Shown: piece by piece, positions 1 to 8,256 of the stretch
How the letters are laid out: each line of letters opens with the position of its first letter
Numbering within the stretch: the stretch's first letter is position 1
Assembly (NCBI RefSeq): GCF_036662795.1
Contig: NZ_JBAFWZ010000006.1
Coordinates: 105,027 to 169,026 of the forward strand
Length of the DNA stretch: 64,000 bases
Reading direction: 5' to 3'
DNA from: Lysinibacillus_B sp036662795
Lineage (GTDB): Bacteria > Bacillota > Bacilli > Bacillales_A > Planococcaceae
The notes under the pieces: model-generated
What the model saw: the letters and a program-made list of their open reading frames with translations, nothing else
Told to the model about the DNA's origin: nothing
Databases searched by the model: none
Program-made: the position numbers and the translations under genes

Positions 1-261
1 TCCACGTATCAAAAAGTGCGGAGCTTGTTGTTCGTTAGATTGAAGTCGCTCCAGCTCTTTATAGTGGGAAAGAAAAACGTTCATTTCACCACGCACATAG
101 GCAATACAAGCAAGATAAAAAAGACAGTGTTCAATTTTATCTTGTTGCTTTTTTCTTTTATATGTTTTCAATAGCTGATTAATCACGATTTTTGCTTCTT
201 CGTATTCAGCTGTTTTACAGCGTGCAATAGCATAATGCATTCGCTGCTGGAGACTATCCAT
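1..261 (-). CDS. Partial helical protein of unknown function, C-terminus cut by window edge
   Basis: An open frame runs from an ATG at 261 (minus strand) to base 1 without a stop, giving the first 87 residues. AGGAAGTGA lies 6-8 nt upstream of the ATG. The peptide is rich in Lys, Gln, Glu, Leu and Tyr and should fold as helices, which resembles tetratricopeptide-type repeat proteins, but I cannot assign a family. The start codon is well supported; function and total length are unknown from this window. Confidence 0.6.
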   Translation of the reverse strand, partial: MDSLQQRMHYAIARCKTAEYEEAKIVINQLLKTYKRKKQQDKIEHCLFYLACIAYVRGEMNVFLSHYKELERLQSNEQQAPHFLIRG

Positions 262-411
262 AAACATCACTTCCTTATAGCGGAGCTCCTACTAATTTCG
301 CTGTTAAATGTAGTATTAATAACCTTGTATGTGTTCATACATAGAATAAAAAATTACGGCAAGCTGCAAAATAAAAAACCTCCAAATATAGTTTTGGAGG
401 GTAAAATATAC

Positions 412-966
412 TTATTTTTTATTCAAAATCAAGTCAATTAGCTCTTGTCGATCGATTAAATATACATCGTTAATGTTCGCTAGCTTTATTGCTTGTTTTG
501 TAAAGTAGCTATTCGTCACAACCCAAGCTTCAGTAGCTTCATACATTTTAATAGCACCGATAATTTCCTGCACAGCCTTTACTCCGACAGTACTTGAATA
601 GCGTTTCGCCTGTACAGCGATAATGTCTTCACGGTCCTTTAAAATCAAATCTGCTCCGTAATCGCCAGAAGTGGCTGTATAAGTCACTTTAAATCCTCGA
701 CGTTTAAACAATTCACCTAAAAACTGCTCGAATTCTTCGCCTGTCATTACATCGACTTCCTTCATACCAGCTTTTCTAAGGCGCGCGGTTTTACGTGATT
801 TACGCCAAGCCTTAAAGCCTATCGATAACACAAAATAAAGAACAATTGCTGCTCCGATTCCTTGCAATGTTTGGGTGAAATACCAGCCAAGCGCGGCAAC
901 GATTAGTATAGGAAGTGTTGGCAGTATACGAATGCGTCTTTTTTTCTTTGCTCTACGTTTACGCAA
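412..966 (-). CDS. Membrane-anchored restriction endonuclease-like (Mrr_cat) protein
   Basis: This protein of about 184 aa has a very basic N-terminus, two hydrophobic segments (about residues 13-32 and 36-50) and a C-terminal Mrr-type nuclease domain. The PD-(D/E)xK pattern is visible as GAD (Asp106) followed by Q119-x-K121 in VQAKR, after a helix carrying GEEFEQ. I chose the TTG start because AAAGGAG sits 8 nt upstream and a TATAAT box lies just before it; a longer frame reaches into the neighbouring transporter and has no ribosome site. Mrr-domain enzymes cut modified or foreign DNA. Membrane-anchored forms are common in Firmicutes and mostly uncharacterised, so the substrate is unknown. 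Confidence 0.8.
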   Translation of the reverse strand: MRKRRAKKKRRIRILPTLPILIVAALGWYFTQTLQGIGAAIVLYFVLSIGFKAWRKSRKTARLRKAGMKEVDVMTGEEFEQFLGELFKRRGFKVTYTATSGDYGADLILKDREDIIAVQAKRYSSTVGVKAVQEIIGAIKMYEATEAWVVTNSYFTKQAIKLANINDVYLIDRQELIDLILNKK

Positions 967-1033
967 AATTATGTTCTCCTTTGAAAAATCATCCTCGCCA
1001 TTATTATAGCACAAAAGAGTACATACGTTTGCC

Positions 1034-2242
1034 TTATTCGTGTATTGTTTTATTATTACCTGCAATGTATCCGGAGATGAGCAATGCAATGGCAATGGCA
1101 ATAAAAATCGTATTCGGTACGAACCAGCTTCCGGTAACATCTTTAATAAATCCGAAGCAGGTTGGTCCGACTGCTGCTAGTAAATAACCAATTGACTGTG
1201 CAAATCCCGATAATTCTGCCGCTTCATAAGCAGTACGCGTACGAAGAGTAAAGAGCATCATAGCGAGTCCGAACGATGAACCGCCAGCAAGACCTAAAAA
1301 TATCATCCAAACTACAGCGTAATCCGTCCATTCCATAAGCACGCCAGTAAATCCGATAAGGTAGAAAGTCGAAAATACTAGTACTAATGGACGTTGTGTT
1401 GTAAGCTTTGCCGCAATAATCGGCGTAATAAAGGTCATAGGGATTTGTGCAAACTGCATGACAGAAAATAGCCAGCCAGCATTTGCTGCATCAATACCTT
1501 GTGAAATATAAATCTCTGGGATCCAAGCAGCAGTTGTGTAAAAAATGAAGGACTGCAATCCCATGGCGAACATCACTGCCCAAGCAAGTGGGGAGCGAAT
1601 TAGAGTTGACCACCCTGCTCCTTTTGATGTTCCGCTAGATAGCTGGACTTTTTCCCCTCGCAATTGTGGTATCCAAAATAAGGTTGCTGCAATTGTGACA
1701 ACAAGCGCAATAGCTAATGCTCCTTGCCAACCGACTGTAGTATTAGCAATTGGATAGCTGACACCTGCACCAAGACCACTCGATAAATTCATCGCCACTG
1801 TGTAAATTCCAGTTAACAATCCAATATGTAACGGATATTTCATTTTGAAAAAGCTTGGTATTAAAACATTTCCGAAAGAAATCGCGACGCCAATTAACAC
1901 TGTGCCAACGAGTAGTAGTGACGTTGTTCCGAGTGAGCGTAGTATAATCCCGAAAGTAAGTAGGATGACTGAATAAAATAACGTCCACTCCATACCAAAG
2001 CGTGATGCAACACGTGGAGCAAATGGCGATACAATTGCAAAAGCGAGTAATGGGATAGTCGTTAAAAATCCTGCTAACACATTGGAAATACCAAGTCCAT
2101 CTCGAATAAATGACGTAATCGGTCCAACAACGGTTAGTGGTGTTCGTAATGTCATAGCTACAAGGATAATAGCAACAACAAATAAGATGACCTTGCTATT
2201 GAATTGTAATTTTTTGCTCCTATATTCTTTTGTTGATGCCAT
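1034..2242 (-). CDS. MFS transporter, CynX/NimT (cyanate transporter-like) family
   Basis: A 402-aa polytopic protein with about 12 membrane segments. The N-terminus reads LRTPLTVVGPI after the first helix, a pattern typical of the CynX/NimT branch of the major facilitator superfamily (cyanate, 2-nitroimidazole and YycB-type transporters). It acts in the cytoplasmic membrane; the substrate cannot be read from sequence. GGAGGAA precedes the ATG at 2242. It is divergent from the lysine permease, with the lysine riboswitch between them, and lies just upstream of the nuclease gene on the same strand. Confidence 0.8.
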   Translation of the reverse strand: MASTKEYRSKKLQFNSKVILFVVAIILVAMTLRTPLTVVGPITSFIRDGLGISNVLAGFLTTIPLLAFAIVSPFAPRVASRFGMEWTLFYSVILLTFGIILRSLGTTSLLLVGTVLIGVAISFGNVLIPSFFKMKYPLHIGLLTGIYTVAMNLSSGLGAGVSYPIANTTVGWQGALAIALVVTIAATLFWIPQLRGEKVQLSSGTSKGAGWSTLIRSPLAWAVMFAMGLQSFIFYTTAAWIPEIYISQGIDAANAGWLFSVMQFAQIPMTFITPIIAAKLTTQRPLVLVFSTFYLIGFTGVLMEWTDYAVVWMIFLGLAGGSSFGLAMMLFTLRTRTAYEAAELSGFAQSIGYLLAAVGPTCFGFIKDVTGSWFVPNTIFIAIAIALLISGYIAGNNKTIHE

Positions 2243-2312
2243 TGTGAATATTCCTCCTATTGCTTTTCTTATTGGTCTGAATAGTCTAAAAAAACTGAAA
2301 AAGCAAAAATAA

Positions 2313-2341
2313 TTGATAACAAAAATTTGCTATGTTAAACT
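2313..2341 (+). promoter_or_regulatory. Sigma-A promoter for the lysine riboswitch transcript
   Basis: TTGATA (2313-2318) and TAAACT (2336-2341) are separated by exactly 17 bp and lie about 35 bp before the first riboswitch helix. This is the best promoter in the 2243-2376 gap. Confidence 0.5.
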
Positions 2342-2376
2342 CGAAGACGTTATCTAATTTAATAGATTTTGCCTCA

Positions 2377-2558
2377 TTTGAAAATGGGGTAGAGGTCGCA
2401 ATCATTATGACTAGTATAGCTGAGATTTGGAGAATCGGGGAAGCTTTATGAAAGGAATGGTTGCCGAAGTAGTTTGTCACTACCAGGGCATACTATTGGG
2501 GCTGTTTTCGAATAGGAACAGAACTGCCGCATTTTAGCGGGTGAGCTATCGTTTCAAG
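2377..2558 (+). promoter_or_regulatory. Lysine riboswitch (L-box)
   Basis: The leader shows the conserved L-box blocks in order: AGAGGTCGC (from 2391), TGAAAGGAATGGTTGCCGA (around 2448), GGGGCTGT, and GGGTGAGCTATC (ending 2550). The closing helix P1 is formed by TTGAAA (2378-2383) and TTTCAA (2552-2557). L-box RNAs bind lysine and usually terminate transcription when lysine is plentiful. The downstream gene is a LysP-type lysine permease, which fits. A short ORF on the opposite strand here is a shadow of this RNA. Confidence 0.9.
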
Positions 2559-2577
2559 TTGATGAGGACTTAATATA

Positions 2578-2618
2578 AGCCGTCACATTACCTTGTGGCG
2601 GTTTTAAATTTTTCTCAT
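2578..2618 (+). terminator. Riboswitch-controlled intrinsic terminator
   Basis: CCGTCAC and GTGGCGG form a 7-bp stem (one G-U pair), followed by TTTTAAATTTTT. It lies between the L-box aptamer and the permease gene, the usual place for the expression platform. Confidence 0.7.
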
Positions 2619-2668
2619 TGCGATGAAAGATGCCAAAAGCATTTTAAATCAAAAGGAGTTATAAAAAA

Positions 2669-4126
2669 ATGAGTGAAGTAAAAATAGATAGGCTTGGACA
2701 TAAATCTGAGTTAAAAAGAGGTTTAAAAAGTCGTCATATTACGATGATTTCTTTAGGTGGGACGATTGGTACAGGATTATTCCTAGCATCCGGCGCTTCC
2801 ATTGCACAGGCTGGTCCTGGCGGTGCGCTACTTGCTTACGCATTGATTGGTATTATGGTGTATTTTTTAATGACAAGCTTAGGGGAGATGGCGGCATTTA
2901 TGCCAACATCCGGCTCTTTTAGTACGTATGCAACAAGATTTGTTGATCCAGCACTTGGGTTTGCGCTTGGCTGGAACTATTGGTATAACTGGGCAATTAC
3001 AATTGCGGCAGAAATCGCGGCAGTATCATTAATTATGAAATATTGGTTCCCAGATAGCTCTTCAGCGTTGTGGACAGTTATGTTTATCGCTGTCGTATTA
3101 ACGTTTAACATGTTGTCAGTTAAAGCATATGGCGAAAGTGAATATTGGTTTGCGATGATTAAAGTTGCAACGGTTATTATTTTCATTATTGTTAGTTTCT
3201 TAATGATTTTTGGGCTTTTAGGTGGAAATGATCCTGTAGGCTTTAAAAATTTCTTTGTGGATGAAGCACCATTTAACGGTGGCTTCCTAGCAACATTTGG
3301 TATATTCCTTGCAGCAGGGTTCTCTTTCCAGGGGACAGAGCTATTAGGGGTGACGGCAGGCGAAACGGATAATCCAGCAAAAAGTATTCCGAAAGCGGTA
3401 CGTTCGGTTTTCTGGCGTATTTTACTGTTTTATATTTTTGCCATTGGTGCAATTGGGTTATTAATCCCGTATACAGATACACGATTATTATCAGATGATA
3501 TCGCTGTATCACCATTTACCATTGTTTTTGATAATCTAGGTGTAGCATTTGCTGCCTCTGTGATGAATGCCATTATTTTAACGGCTATGCTATCTGCAGG
3601 AAACTCAGGTCTATATGCAGCAAGCCGTATGCTCTATCAGCTTGCGGTAGACGGAAAAGCACCAAAGTTTTTCATGAAGGTGAATACACGTGGTATTCCG
3701 GTATATTCACTTCTTGCTACATTGGCAGTAGGAAGCTTAGCATTTTTAGCATCCTTCTTCGGTGATGGTGTCGTGTATATGTGGCTACTAAATGCATCGG
3801 GTATGTCCGGTTTTATTGCATGGCTAGGAATTGCAATTAGTCATTATCGTTTCCGAAAAGCATATATTGCGCAAGGACGAGACGTATCGCTGCTTCCTTA
3901 TCGTGCAGCACTATATCCATTTGGACCACTCTTCGCCTTTATCGTGTGTATGATTGTCATCCTTGGCCAAAACTACACAGCATTTACAGGTGACTCGATT
4001 GACTGGTACGGTATTTTAGTATCGTATATTGGCCTTCCGCTATTCGCAATATTATGGCTAGGCTATAAACTAAAACATAAAACAAAAATCGTTCCATTAC
4101 AGGAATGTGATTTGGACTATAAATAA
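2669..4126 (+). CDS. lysP: Lysine-specific permease, LysP type
   Basis: A 485-aa APC-superfamily amino acid permease with 12 predicted membrane segments. The consensus GGTIGTGLF sits at residues 30-38, and the stretch through GEMAAFMPTSGSF is typical of LysP. It imports lysine with protons across the cytoplasmic membrane. Assignment to lysine rests on both the LysP-like sequence and the lysine riboswitch directly upstream. AAAGGAG precedes the ATG. The gene stands alone and ends in its own terminator, so it is probably monocistronic and repressed when lysine is abundant. Confidence 0.9.
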   Translation: MSEVKIDRLGHKSELKRGLKSRHITMISLGGTIGTGLFLASGASIAQAGPGGALLAYALIGIMVYFLMTSLGEMAAFMPTSGSFSTYATRFVDPALGFALGWNYWYNWAITIAAEIAAVSLIMKYWFPDSSSALWTVMFIAVVLTFNMLSVKAYGESEYWFAMIKVATVIIFIIVSFLMIFGLLGGNDPVGFKNFFVDEAPFNGGFLATFGIFLAAGFSFQGTELLGVTAGETDNPAKSIPKAVRSVFWRILLFYIFAIGAIGLLIPYTDTRLLSDDIAVSPFTIVFDNLGVAFAASVMNAIILTAMLSAGNSGLYAASRMLYQLAVDGKAPKFFMKVNTRGIPVYSLLATLAVGSLAFLASFFGDGVVYMWLLNASGMSGFIAWLGIAISHYRFRKAYIAQGRDVSLLPYRAALYPFGPLFAFIVCMIVILGQNYTAFTGDSIDWYGILVSYIGLPLFAILWLGYKLKHKTKIVPLQECDLDYK

Positions 4127-4127
4127 T

Positions 4128-4166
4128 GAGAAAGCGGCTTGCATTGGGCAGGTCGCTTTTTTCTTT
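4128..4166 (+). terminator. Intrinsic terminator after lysP
   Basis: AAAGCG and CGCTTT arms with extra internal pairs, followed by a run of T, directly after the lysP stop codon. Confidence 0.6.
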
Positions 4167-4258
4167 TTGAAACATTTATAGAATTCCCATGTTTTCTCAG
4201 CTTCTAAATTACTATAATGAAGAAAGGACAGATATTAATATAAGGGGCGAATAAAAGC

Positions 4259-5188
4259 GTGAACATTCAAATTGAACCATACATAGAGGATGGAAAAACA
4301 ATCATGCCATCCATTACATTATCCTTGAACACTTCTATAGTTGGCATTTATACAGATGTTAAAAAGATAGACTATGTGATGCAAGCATTAAAATCAGTTG
4401 GTTATATACACCCGATGGATGAAGGACATTATGAGCGATTAACGATAGAAGAGAGTTTTCGTTATTACTGTGCACTTTTCGATAGGAAGGATGAGGTAGA
4501 AGAGCTGTTATCAGCTTTTGGATTTTCAAAGCAACGGAAAGTAAAAGTAAAGGATTTAACGAAAAGCGAGAGGAATAAATTACATTTTTTAAGAGCCTTT
4601 TTACAGACGAGCCAATTGCTAATTATTGAAGAGCCGCTACAGCAAATGGATGAGGACTGTCGTGTGATCGTCACACAATTAATGATGAAATGGATCGAAT
4701 CAGGGCGCTTTATCCTACTGCTATCCAATAATTTAGAGGATATACTTATTTCGACTGGCGAAATATATCGCGTAGATCAAACGGGCTGTCATCCATTAGA
4801 CTTTGCAGACGATTCACCGCCTACCAAAGCTGAAGAAGATATATCATTTAAAATAGAAAAAATCCAAACGAAAAAGAACGACAAAATTATTTTATTTAAT
4901 CCACCAGAAATCGACTTTATTGAAAGTATGGATGGAGAGGTCCTAGTTAATGTGGCAGGTGATGCCTATAATTGCGGGATGACGCTTCAGGACTTAGAGA
5001 AAAAATTAAAAGGCTATGGATTTTATCGCTGTCATCGCTCCTATATTGTTAACTTGCAAAAGGTTCGTGAAATCATTACATGGACTAAAAATAGCTATAG
5101 TTTAAAATTAAATGTTGGTGAGGGAACAGTTATCCCGTTATCTCGCGCTAAAATTTCAGAATTAAAAGAATATATTGGCATTTCGTGA
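4259..5188 (+). CDS. LytTR-domain regulator fused to a degenerate ABC ATPase domain
   Basis: This 309-aa protein starts with a GTG after AAGGGG. Residues 1-185 follow the layout of an ABC ATPase but key parts are lost: no Walker A P-loop near residues 24-32, LTKSE (100-104) where LSGGQ is expected, and Asn instead of the switch His (about 157). A Walker B-like LLIIEEP (120-126) remains. Residues about 205-309 form a LytTR DNA-binding domain (YRCHRSYIVNL motif). The likely role is a transcription factor that uses an ATPase-like domain as sensor or partner-binding module. The next two genes encode an ABC exporter, and paired LytTR-type repeats lie between, so it probably regulates that exporter and may contact its ATPase. 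Confidence 0.85.
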   Translation: MNIQIEPYIEDGKTIMPSITLSLNTSIVGIYTDVKKIDYVMQALKSVGYIHPMDEGHYERLTIEESFRYYCALFDRKDEVEELLSAFGFSKQRKVKVKDLTKSERNKLHFLRAFLQTSQLLIIEEPLQQMDEDCRVIVTQLMMKWIESGRFILLLSNNLEDILISTGEIYRVDQTGCHPLDFADDSPPTKAEEDISFKIEKIQTKKNDKIILFNPPEIDFIESMDGEVLVNVAGDAYNCGMTLQDLEKKLKGYGFYRCHRSYIVNLQKVREIITWTKNSYSLKLNVGEGTVIPLSRAKISELKEYIGIS

Positions 5189-5230
5189 AATTTCCTGGGG
5201 AATATTGTAGATTAAACAGATCTCCTATAG

Positions 5231-5260
5231 TACAGTTCACCGTCAATTTGCTACAATTCA
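5231..5260 (+). promoter_or_regulatory. Candidate LytTR operator (paired 9-bp direct repeats)
   Basis: TACAGTTCA (5231-5239) and TACAATTCA (5252-5260) differ by one base and are spaced 12 bp apart, 21 bp start to start. LytTR regulators such as ComE bind pairs of 9-bp direct repeats with about this spacing. The site lies between the LytTR gene and the ABC genes. Binding by the neighbouring protein is inference. Confidence 0.5.
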
Positions 5261-5335
5261 TCGGAAAAAGGCTGTAGCTTCAATTCTTTTCGAATACAGT
5301 AGGTGTAACGAAACGGTTGAAGGAGGATGTTGCAC

Positions 5336-6181
5336 ATGCTAGTTGCAATTGACGTACAAAACGTAAAAAAGACATTTGGAAAGTTTGTAGCGCTTGAGGA
5401 TGTATCATTTTCAATTAAAAAAGGAGAGATTTTTGGTTTTCTGGGTCCAAGCGGCTCAGGTAAAACTACCATGATAAAAATCTTAACGGCGCAGCTCGAG
5501 CGTACAGCAGGTCAAGCACACGTATTAGGAATGGACGCTATTGAAATGAAGAAAGGCTTCAATAGAGAAAGGTTTGGAATCTTAACAGATAATAGTGGTC
5601 TGTATCAGCGATTATCTATTGAAGAAAACTTACTACTATTTAGTAATTTATACAACTTGCCGAAATCAGCCGTAAATGAGGCACTCTCATTTGTTAACTT
5701 AACGAATGATCGCAAGAAGAAAGTCAATCAGTTATCAAAAGGGATGATTCAGCGGGTTACTTTGGCGCGAGCAATTATGCACAAACCAGATCTACTATTT
5801 TTAGATGAGCCAACATCGGCATTAGATCCTGTAAATACACAGCATATTTATAATGGATTACGAAGGTTAAATGAAATGGGTACTACTATATTCTTGACAA
5901 CACATGACATGCAGGAGGCAGAAACTTTATGTGATCGAGTTGCCTTTTTGCATAAAGGGAAAGTTCAAGTAATTGGTCAGCCTTCAGAGTTAAAGAAAAG
6001 GTTCCGAGATGAGACAATGACCGTCGAGCTGGAATCGGGCGAGCAGCATATTATACCGATGGATGGAACTAAGGCTACTGAACTACTAGAGTGGATGCAG
6101 AACGGACGGGTGTCAAGAATTAGAACGAATGAGCCATCATTAGGTGATATTTTTATGAGTATGACGGGGAGTGAATTATAA
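5336..6181 (+). CDS. ABC transporter ATP-binding protein (exporter)
   Basis: A complete 281-aa ABC ATPase: Walker A GPSGSGKTT (37-45), signature LSKGM (133-137), Walker B LLFLDEP (153-159), and the switch His in TTHD. The start is ATG 5336, 9 nt after AGGAGG; an in-frame ATG at 5327 touches the ribosome site and is unlikely. It energises the permease encoded next. The stop overlaps the permease start by one base (TAATG), so the two are translationally coupled. The C-terminal extension resembles drug or antibiotic exporter ATPases. The substrate is unknown. Confidence 0.9.
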   Translation: MLVAIDVQNVKKTFGKFVALEDVSFSIKKGEIFGFLGPSGSGKTTMIKILTAQLERTAGQAHVLGMDAIEMKKGFNRERFGILTDNSGLYQRLSIEENLLLFSNLYNLPKSAVNEALSFVNLTNDRKKKVNQLSKGMIQRVTLARAIMHKPDLLFLDEPTSALDPVNTQHIYNGLRRLNEMGTTIFLTTHDMQEAETLCDRVAFLHKGKVQVIGQPSELKKRFRDETMTVELESGEQHIIPMDGTKATELLEWMQNGRVSRIRTNEPSLGDIFMSMTGSEL

Positions 6182-6885
6182 TGAATATTTCAATAAAACG
6201 AATCCAGGCGATTTTCTTAAAGGACTACAAAGAATTTTCACGTAACTATGCAATCTCGACGATGGCTTTAGTGCCACTTGTTTTAGCTTTTTTCTATAGA
6301 GATCTTGCAACAACACAAATGATATTTTTACCGATAAATATGACATTTGCAATGGTTACAACATATATTCAATGTTGTTTAATTGCAGAAGAAAAGGAAC
6401 GTAATACACTTCGGGGACTATTGATGTCACCAGCAAGCGTTGCAGATATTTTAATCGGAAAAAGTTCTTTAGTTTTTAGTATATCAGCCATCATTATTGC
6501 ACTTACTGTGTATCTAGTAGGTTATGAACCTGCAAATATCGTTGTATTATCATTAGCGATTATTGTATCGATTGTTTTTTATATCATTCTAGGTACAATT
6601 TGCGGATTATTTGCGAAAACAATTATGGAGGCGGGTGTTGCAGTTTTACCAGTTATGTCCGTTTTTTCATTTGGGCCTACAGCATTAATCATAGCAGACC
6701 GATATCCGATTCTTGAGCTTGCGCAATGGTTACCGAGTGCACAGCTGTTGCTATTGGTAGATGCACTAGAAGCAACGGCACCTATAAAAGAGATTGCTAT
6801 ACCATTTGTAGTGATCATTGTGTGGATGTTAATAGCTACTTTTGCTGCAAGTATTCTTTATAAAAAACGAATGACAGACGAATAA
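6181..6885 (+). CDS. ABC-2 type transporter permease
   Basis: A 234-aa membrane protein with about six hydrophobic segments and the conserved EEKERNTLRGLLMSP stretch (about 76-90) seen in ABC-2 exporter permeases. It forms the membrane channel for the ATPase encoded just upstream. Size and layout resemble small drug or peptide exporters of the fluoroquinolone-export type, but the substrate is not evident. The operon ends at a terminator at 6893. Confidence 0.85.
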   Translation: MNISIKRIQAIFLKDYKEFSRNYAISTMALVPLVLAFFYRDLATTQMIFLPINMTFAMVTTYIQCCLIAEEKERNTLRGLLMSPASVADILIGKSSLVFSISAIIIALTVYLVGYEPANIVVLSLAIIVSIVFYIILGTICGLFAKTIMEAGVAVLPVMSVFSFGPTALIIADRYPILELAQWLPSAQLLLLVDALEATAPIKEIAIPFVVIIVWMLIATFAASILYKKRMTDE

Positions 6886-6892
6886 CTTAGAA

Positions 6893-6927
6893 GGAAGCTG
6901 TCTCAACGTGAGATAGCTTCTTTTTAA
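6893..6927 (+). terminator. Intrinsic terminator after the ABC operon
   Basis: GAAGCTGTCTC and GAGATAGCTTC form an 11-bp stem with a short loop, followed by TTTTT. Confidence 0.8.
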
Positions 6928-7066
6928 ATTTAGACTTTGTTAATGTTTGTTGTTTCAAAAAGGAATTTATCCTAAGTTAGTTGAAATAGTCATTCTAAGT
7001 AAGCTTGTTAATGTTATTAATGTATAATTTAATGGTTAATTTATTTTCTTATTGAGGAGGGGGAAA

Positions 7067-7567
7067 TTGCAAACACTATTTAAATATAACTGGATGGTAA
7101 GAGAAGACTGGTATCGTTGGTGTGAAAATGTAAGCGAAGAAGAACTTTTACAAAATCGAACGGGTGGAATGGGAAGTATATTACATACACTTTTCCATAT
7201 TATTGATGTTGAGTGGAGCTGGATACGTCTCTTACAGGGTAAAACTGACTTTCAGGAGAGTTTCAATAATTATAAAAGCTTGAATAAGGTTCGAACATTA
7301 GAAATAGAATTTCATTTAGAAGTGGAGAACTTTGTTAATAACTGGAATGCTAATATGGAGAATCAATTATTTAACTATACCCTACCAGATGGAAGAATTG
7401 AAACGTATACTTGGGGGGAAGTTATGAGGCATACCATTGCTCATGAAATTCACCATATAGGACAATTATCAATTTGGGCAAGAGAACTGGGAAGAAATCC
7501 TGTTTCTGCAAACCTTATCGGACGGGGTCTTTCCTCTCAATCTGAAAATAATATAAATAGAGATTAG
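7067..7567 (+). CDS. DinB family protein
   Basis: A 166-aa four-helix-bundle protein of the DinB/YfiT superfamily, which also contains bacillithiol and mycothiol transferases. Metal-binding histidines are visible: HTLFH (40-44) and HTIAHEIHH (122-130). The TTG start is chosen because GAGGAGG lies 6 nt upstream; an earlier in-frame TTG overlaps that site. DinB proteins in Bacillales are metal-dependent and often thiol- or stress-related; the exact reaction is unknown here. It stands alone on its strand. Confidence 0.8.
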   Translation: MQTLFKYNWMVREDWYRWCENVSEEELLQNRTGGMGSILHTLFHIIDVEWSWIRLLQGKTDFQESFNNYKSLNKVRTLEIEFHLEVENFVNNWNANMENQLFNYTLPDGRIETYTWGEVMRHTIAHEIHHIGQLSIWARELGRNPVSANLIGRGLSSQSENNINRD

Positions 7568-7691
7568 CGGCTAAATTTAAAAAGTCTTATTTTAAACAGA
7601 AAATTCAAAAAACTTACACAGTTACCCCTTCTAATACGGATAATATTATCTGTTAAATAATGTTATAATATAGAAAAGAGGGGGGATTTGG

Positions 7692-8243
7692 ATGAGTTTA
7701 ATTGATAATGCGACACAATATATTGCAGCAAAACATGAAGGGCAATACCGTGGTGGGCTGAAAGTTCCGTATTCTACACATTTATTTGGTGTAGCCCGCA
7801 TTTTAAAAATTGCAGGATATTCAGAAGAAGTGGTCATTGCAGGTCTTTTGCATGATGTATTAGAGGATACGGATGCTACAGAGGAAGAGCTGCGAGTGAA
7901 ATTTGGTGAGAATATCCTATCACTTGTAAAAGCAGTATCAGAACCAGACAAATCTCTCAGTTGGGACGTTCGAAAGCAGGAAGGAATAAATCAAATTCAG
8001 TTTAAATCTGAATTTGAACTAGCTATAATGCTAGCAGAAAAAATTCAAAATGTTAAATCAATCACGTATGAGGTAGAAAAGCTTGGAGAGCAAACGTGGA
8101 AAAACTTTAATGCTGGAAAGGACAAGCAGCATTGGTATTACATTAATATTATTGAACAGACGAAAAAGCATCATCCTAATGCGAAATTATTACCTGAGCT
8201 AGAAGAGCATGTTAATCTATTATTTTGCTCTGTAAAAAGCTAG
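7692..8243 (+). CDS. HD-domain protein, MESH1/SpoT-hydrolase-like
   Basis: The 183-aa protein has the layout of single-domain ppGpp hydrolases: YSTHL (His30), LLHDVLEDT with His54-Asp55 and Glu58-Asp59, and a later motif AEKIQN. In Rel/SpoT and MESH1 that last motif is ADKL/ADRL, where the Asp is a metal ligand; here it is Glu116. This may be a conservative replacement or a change in chemistry. The ribosome site GAGGGGGG (7678-7685) is unusually G-rich. A likely role is alarmone or nucleotide phosphohydrolase (inference). The next gene follows after 13 bp and is probably cotranscribed. Confidence 0.7.
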   Translation: MSLIDNATQYIAAKHEGQYRGGLKVPYSTHLFGVARILKIAGYSEEVVIAGLLHDVLEDTDATEEELRVKFGENILSLVKAVSEPDKSLSWDVRKQEGINQIQFKSEFELAIMLAEKIQNVKSITYEVEKLGEQTWKNFNAGKDKQHWYYINIIEQTKKHHPNAKLLPELEEHVNLLFCSVKS

Positions 8244-8256
8244 AGGAGGTATACCG

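Noticed and set aside
412..1140. Longer 242-aa version of the Mrr-type nuclease
   Set aside because: The first 58 codons overlap the transporter gene on the same strand and have no ribosome site; TTG 966 has a very good one.
2286..2480. 64-aa minus-strand frame in the lysine riboswitch
   Set aside because: It is antisense to the aptamer and has no ribosome site.
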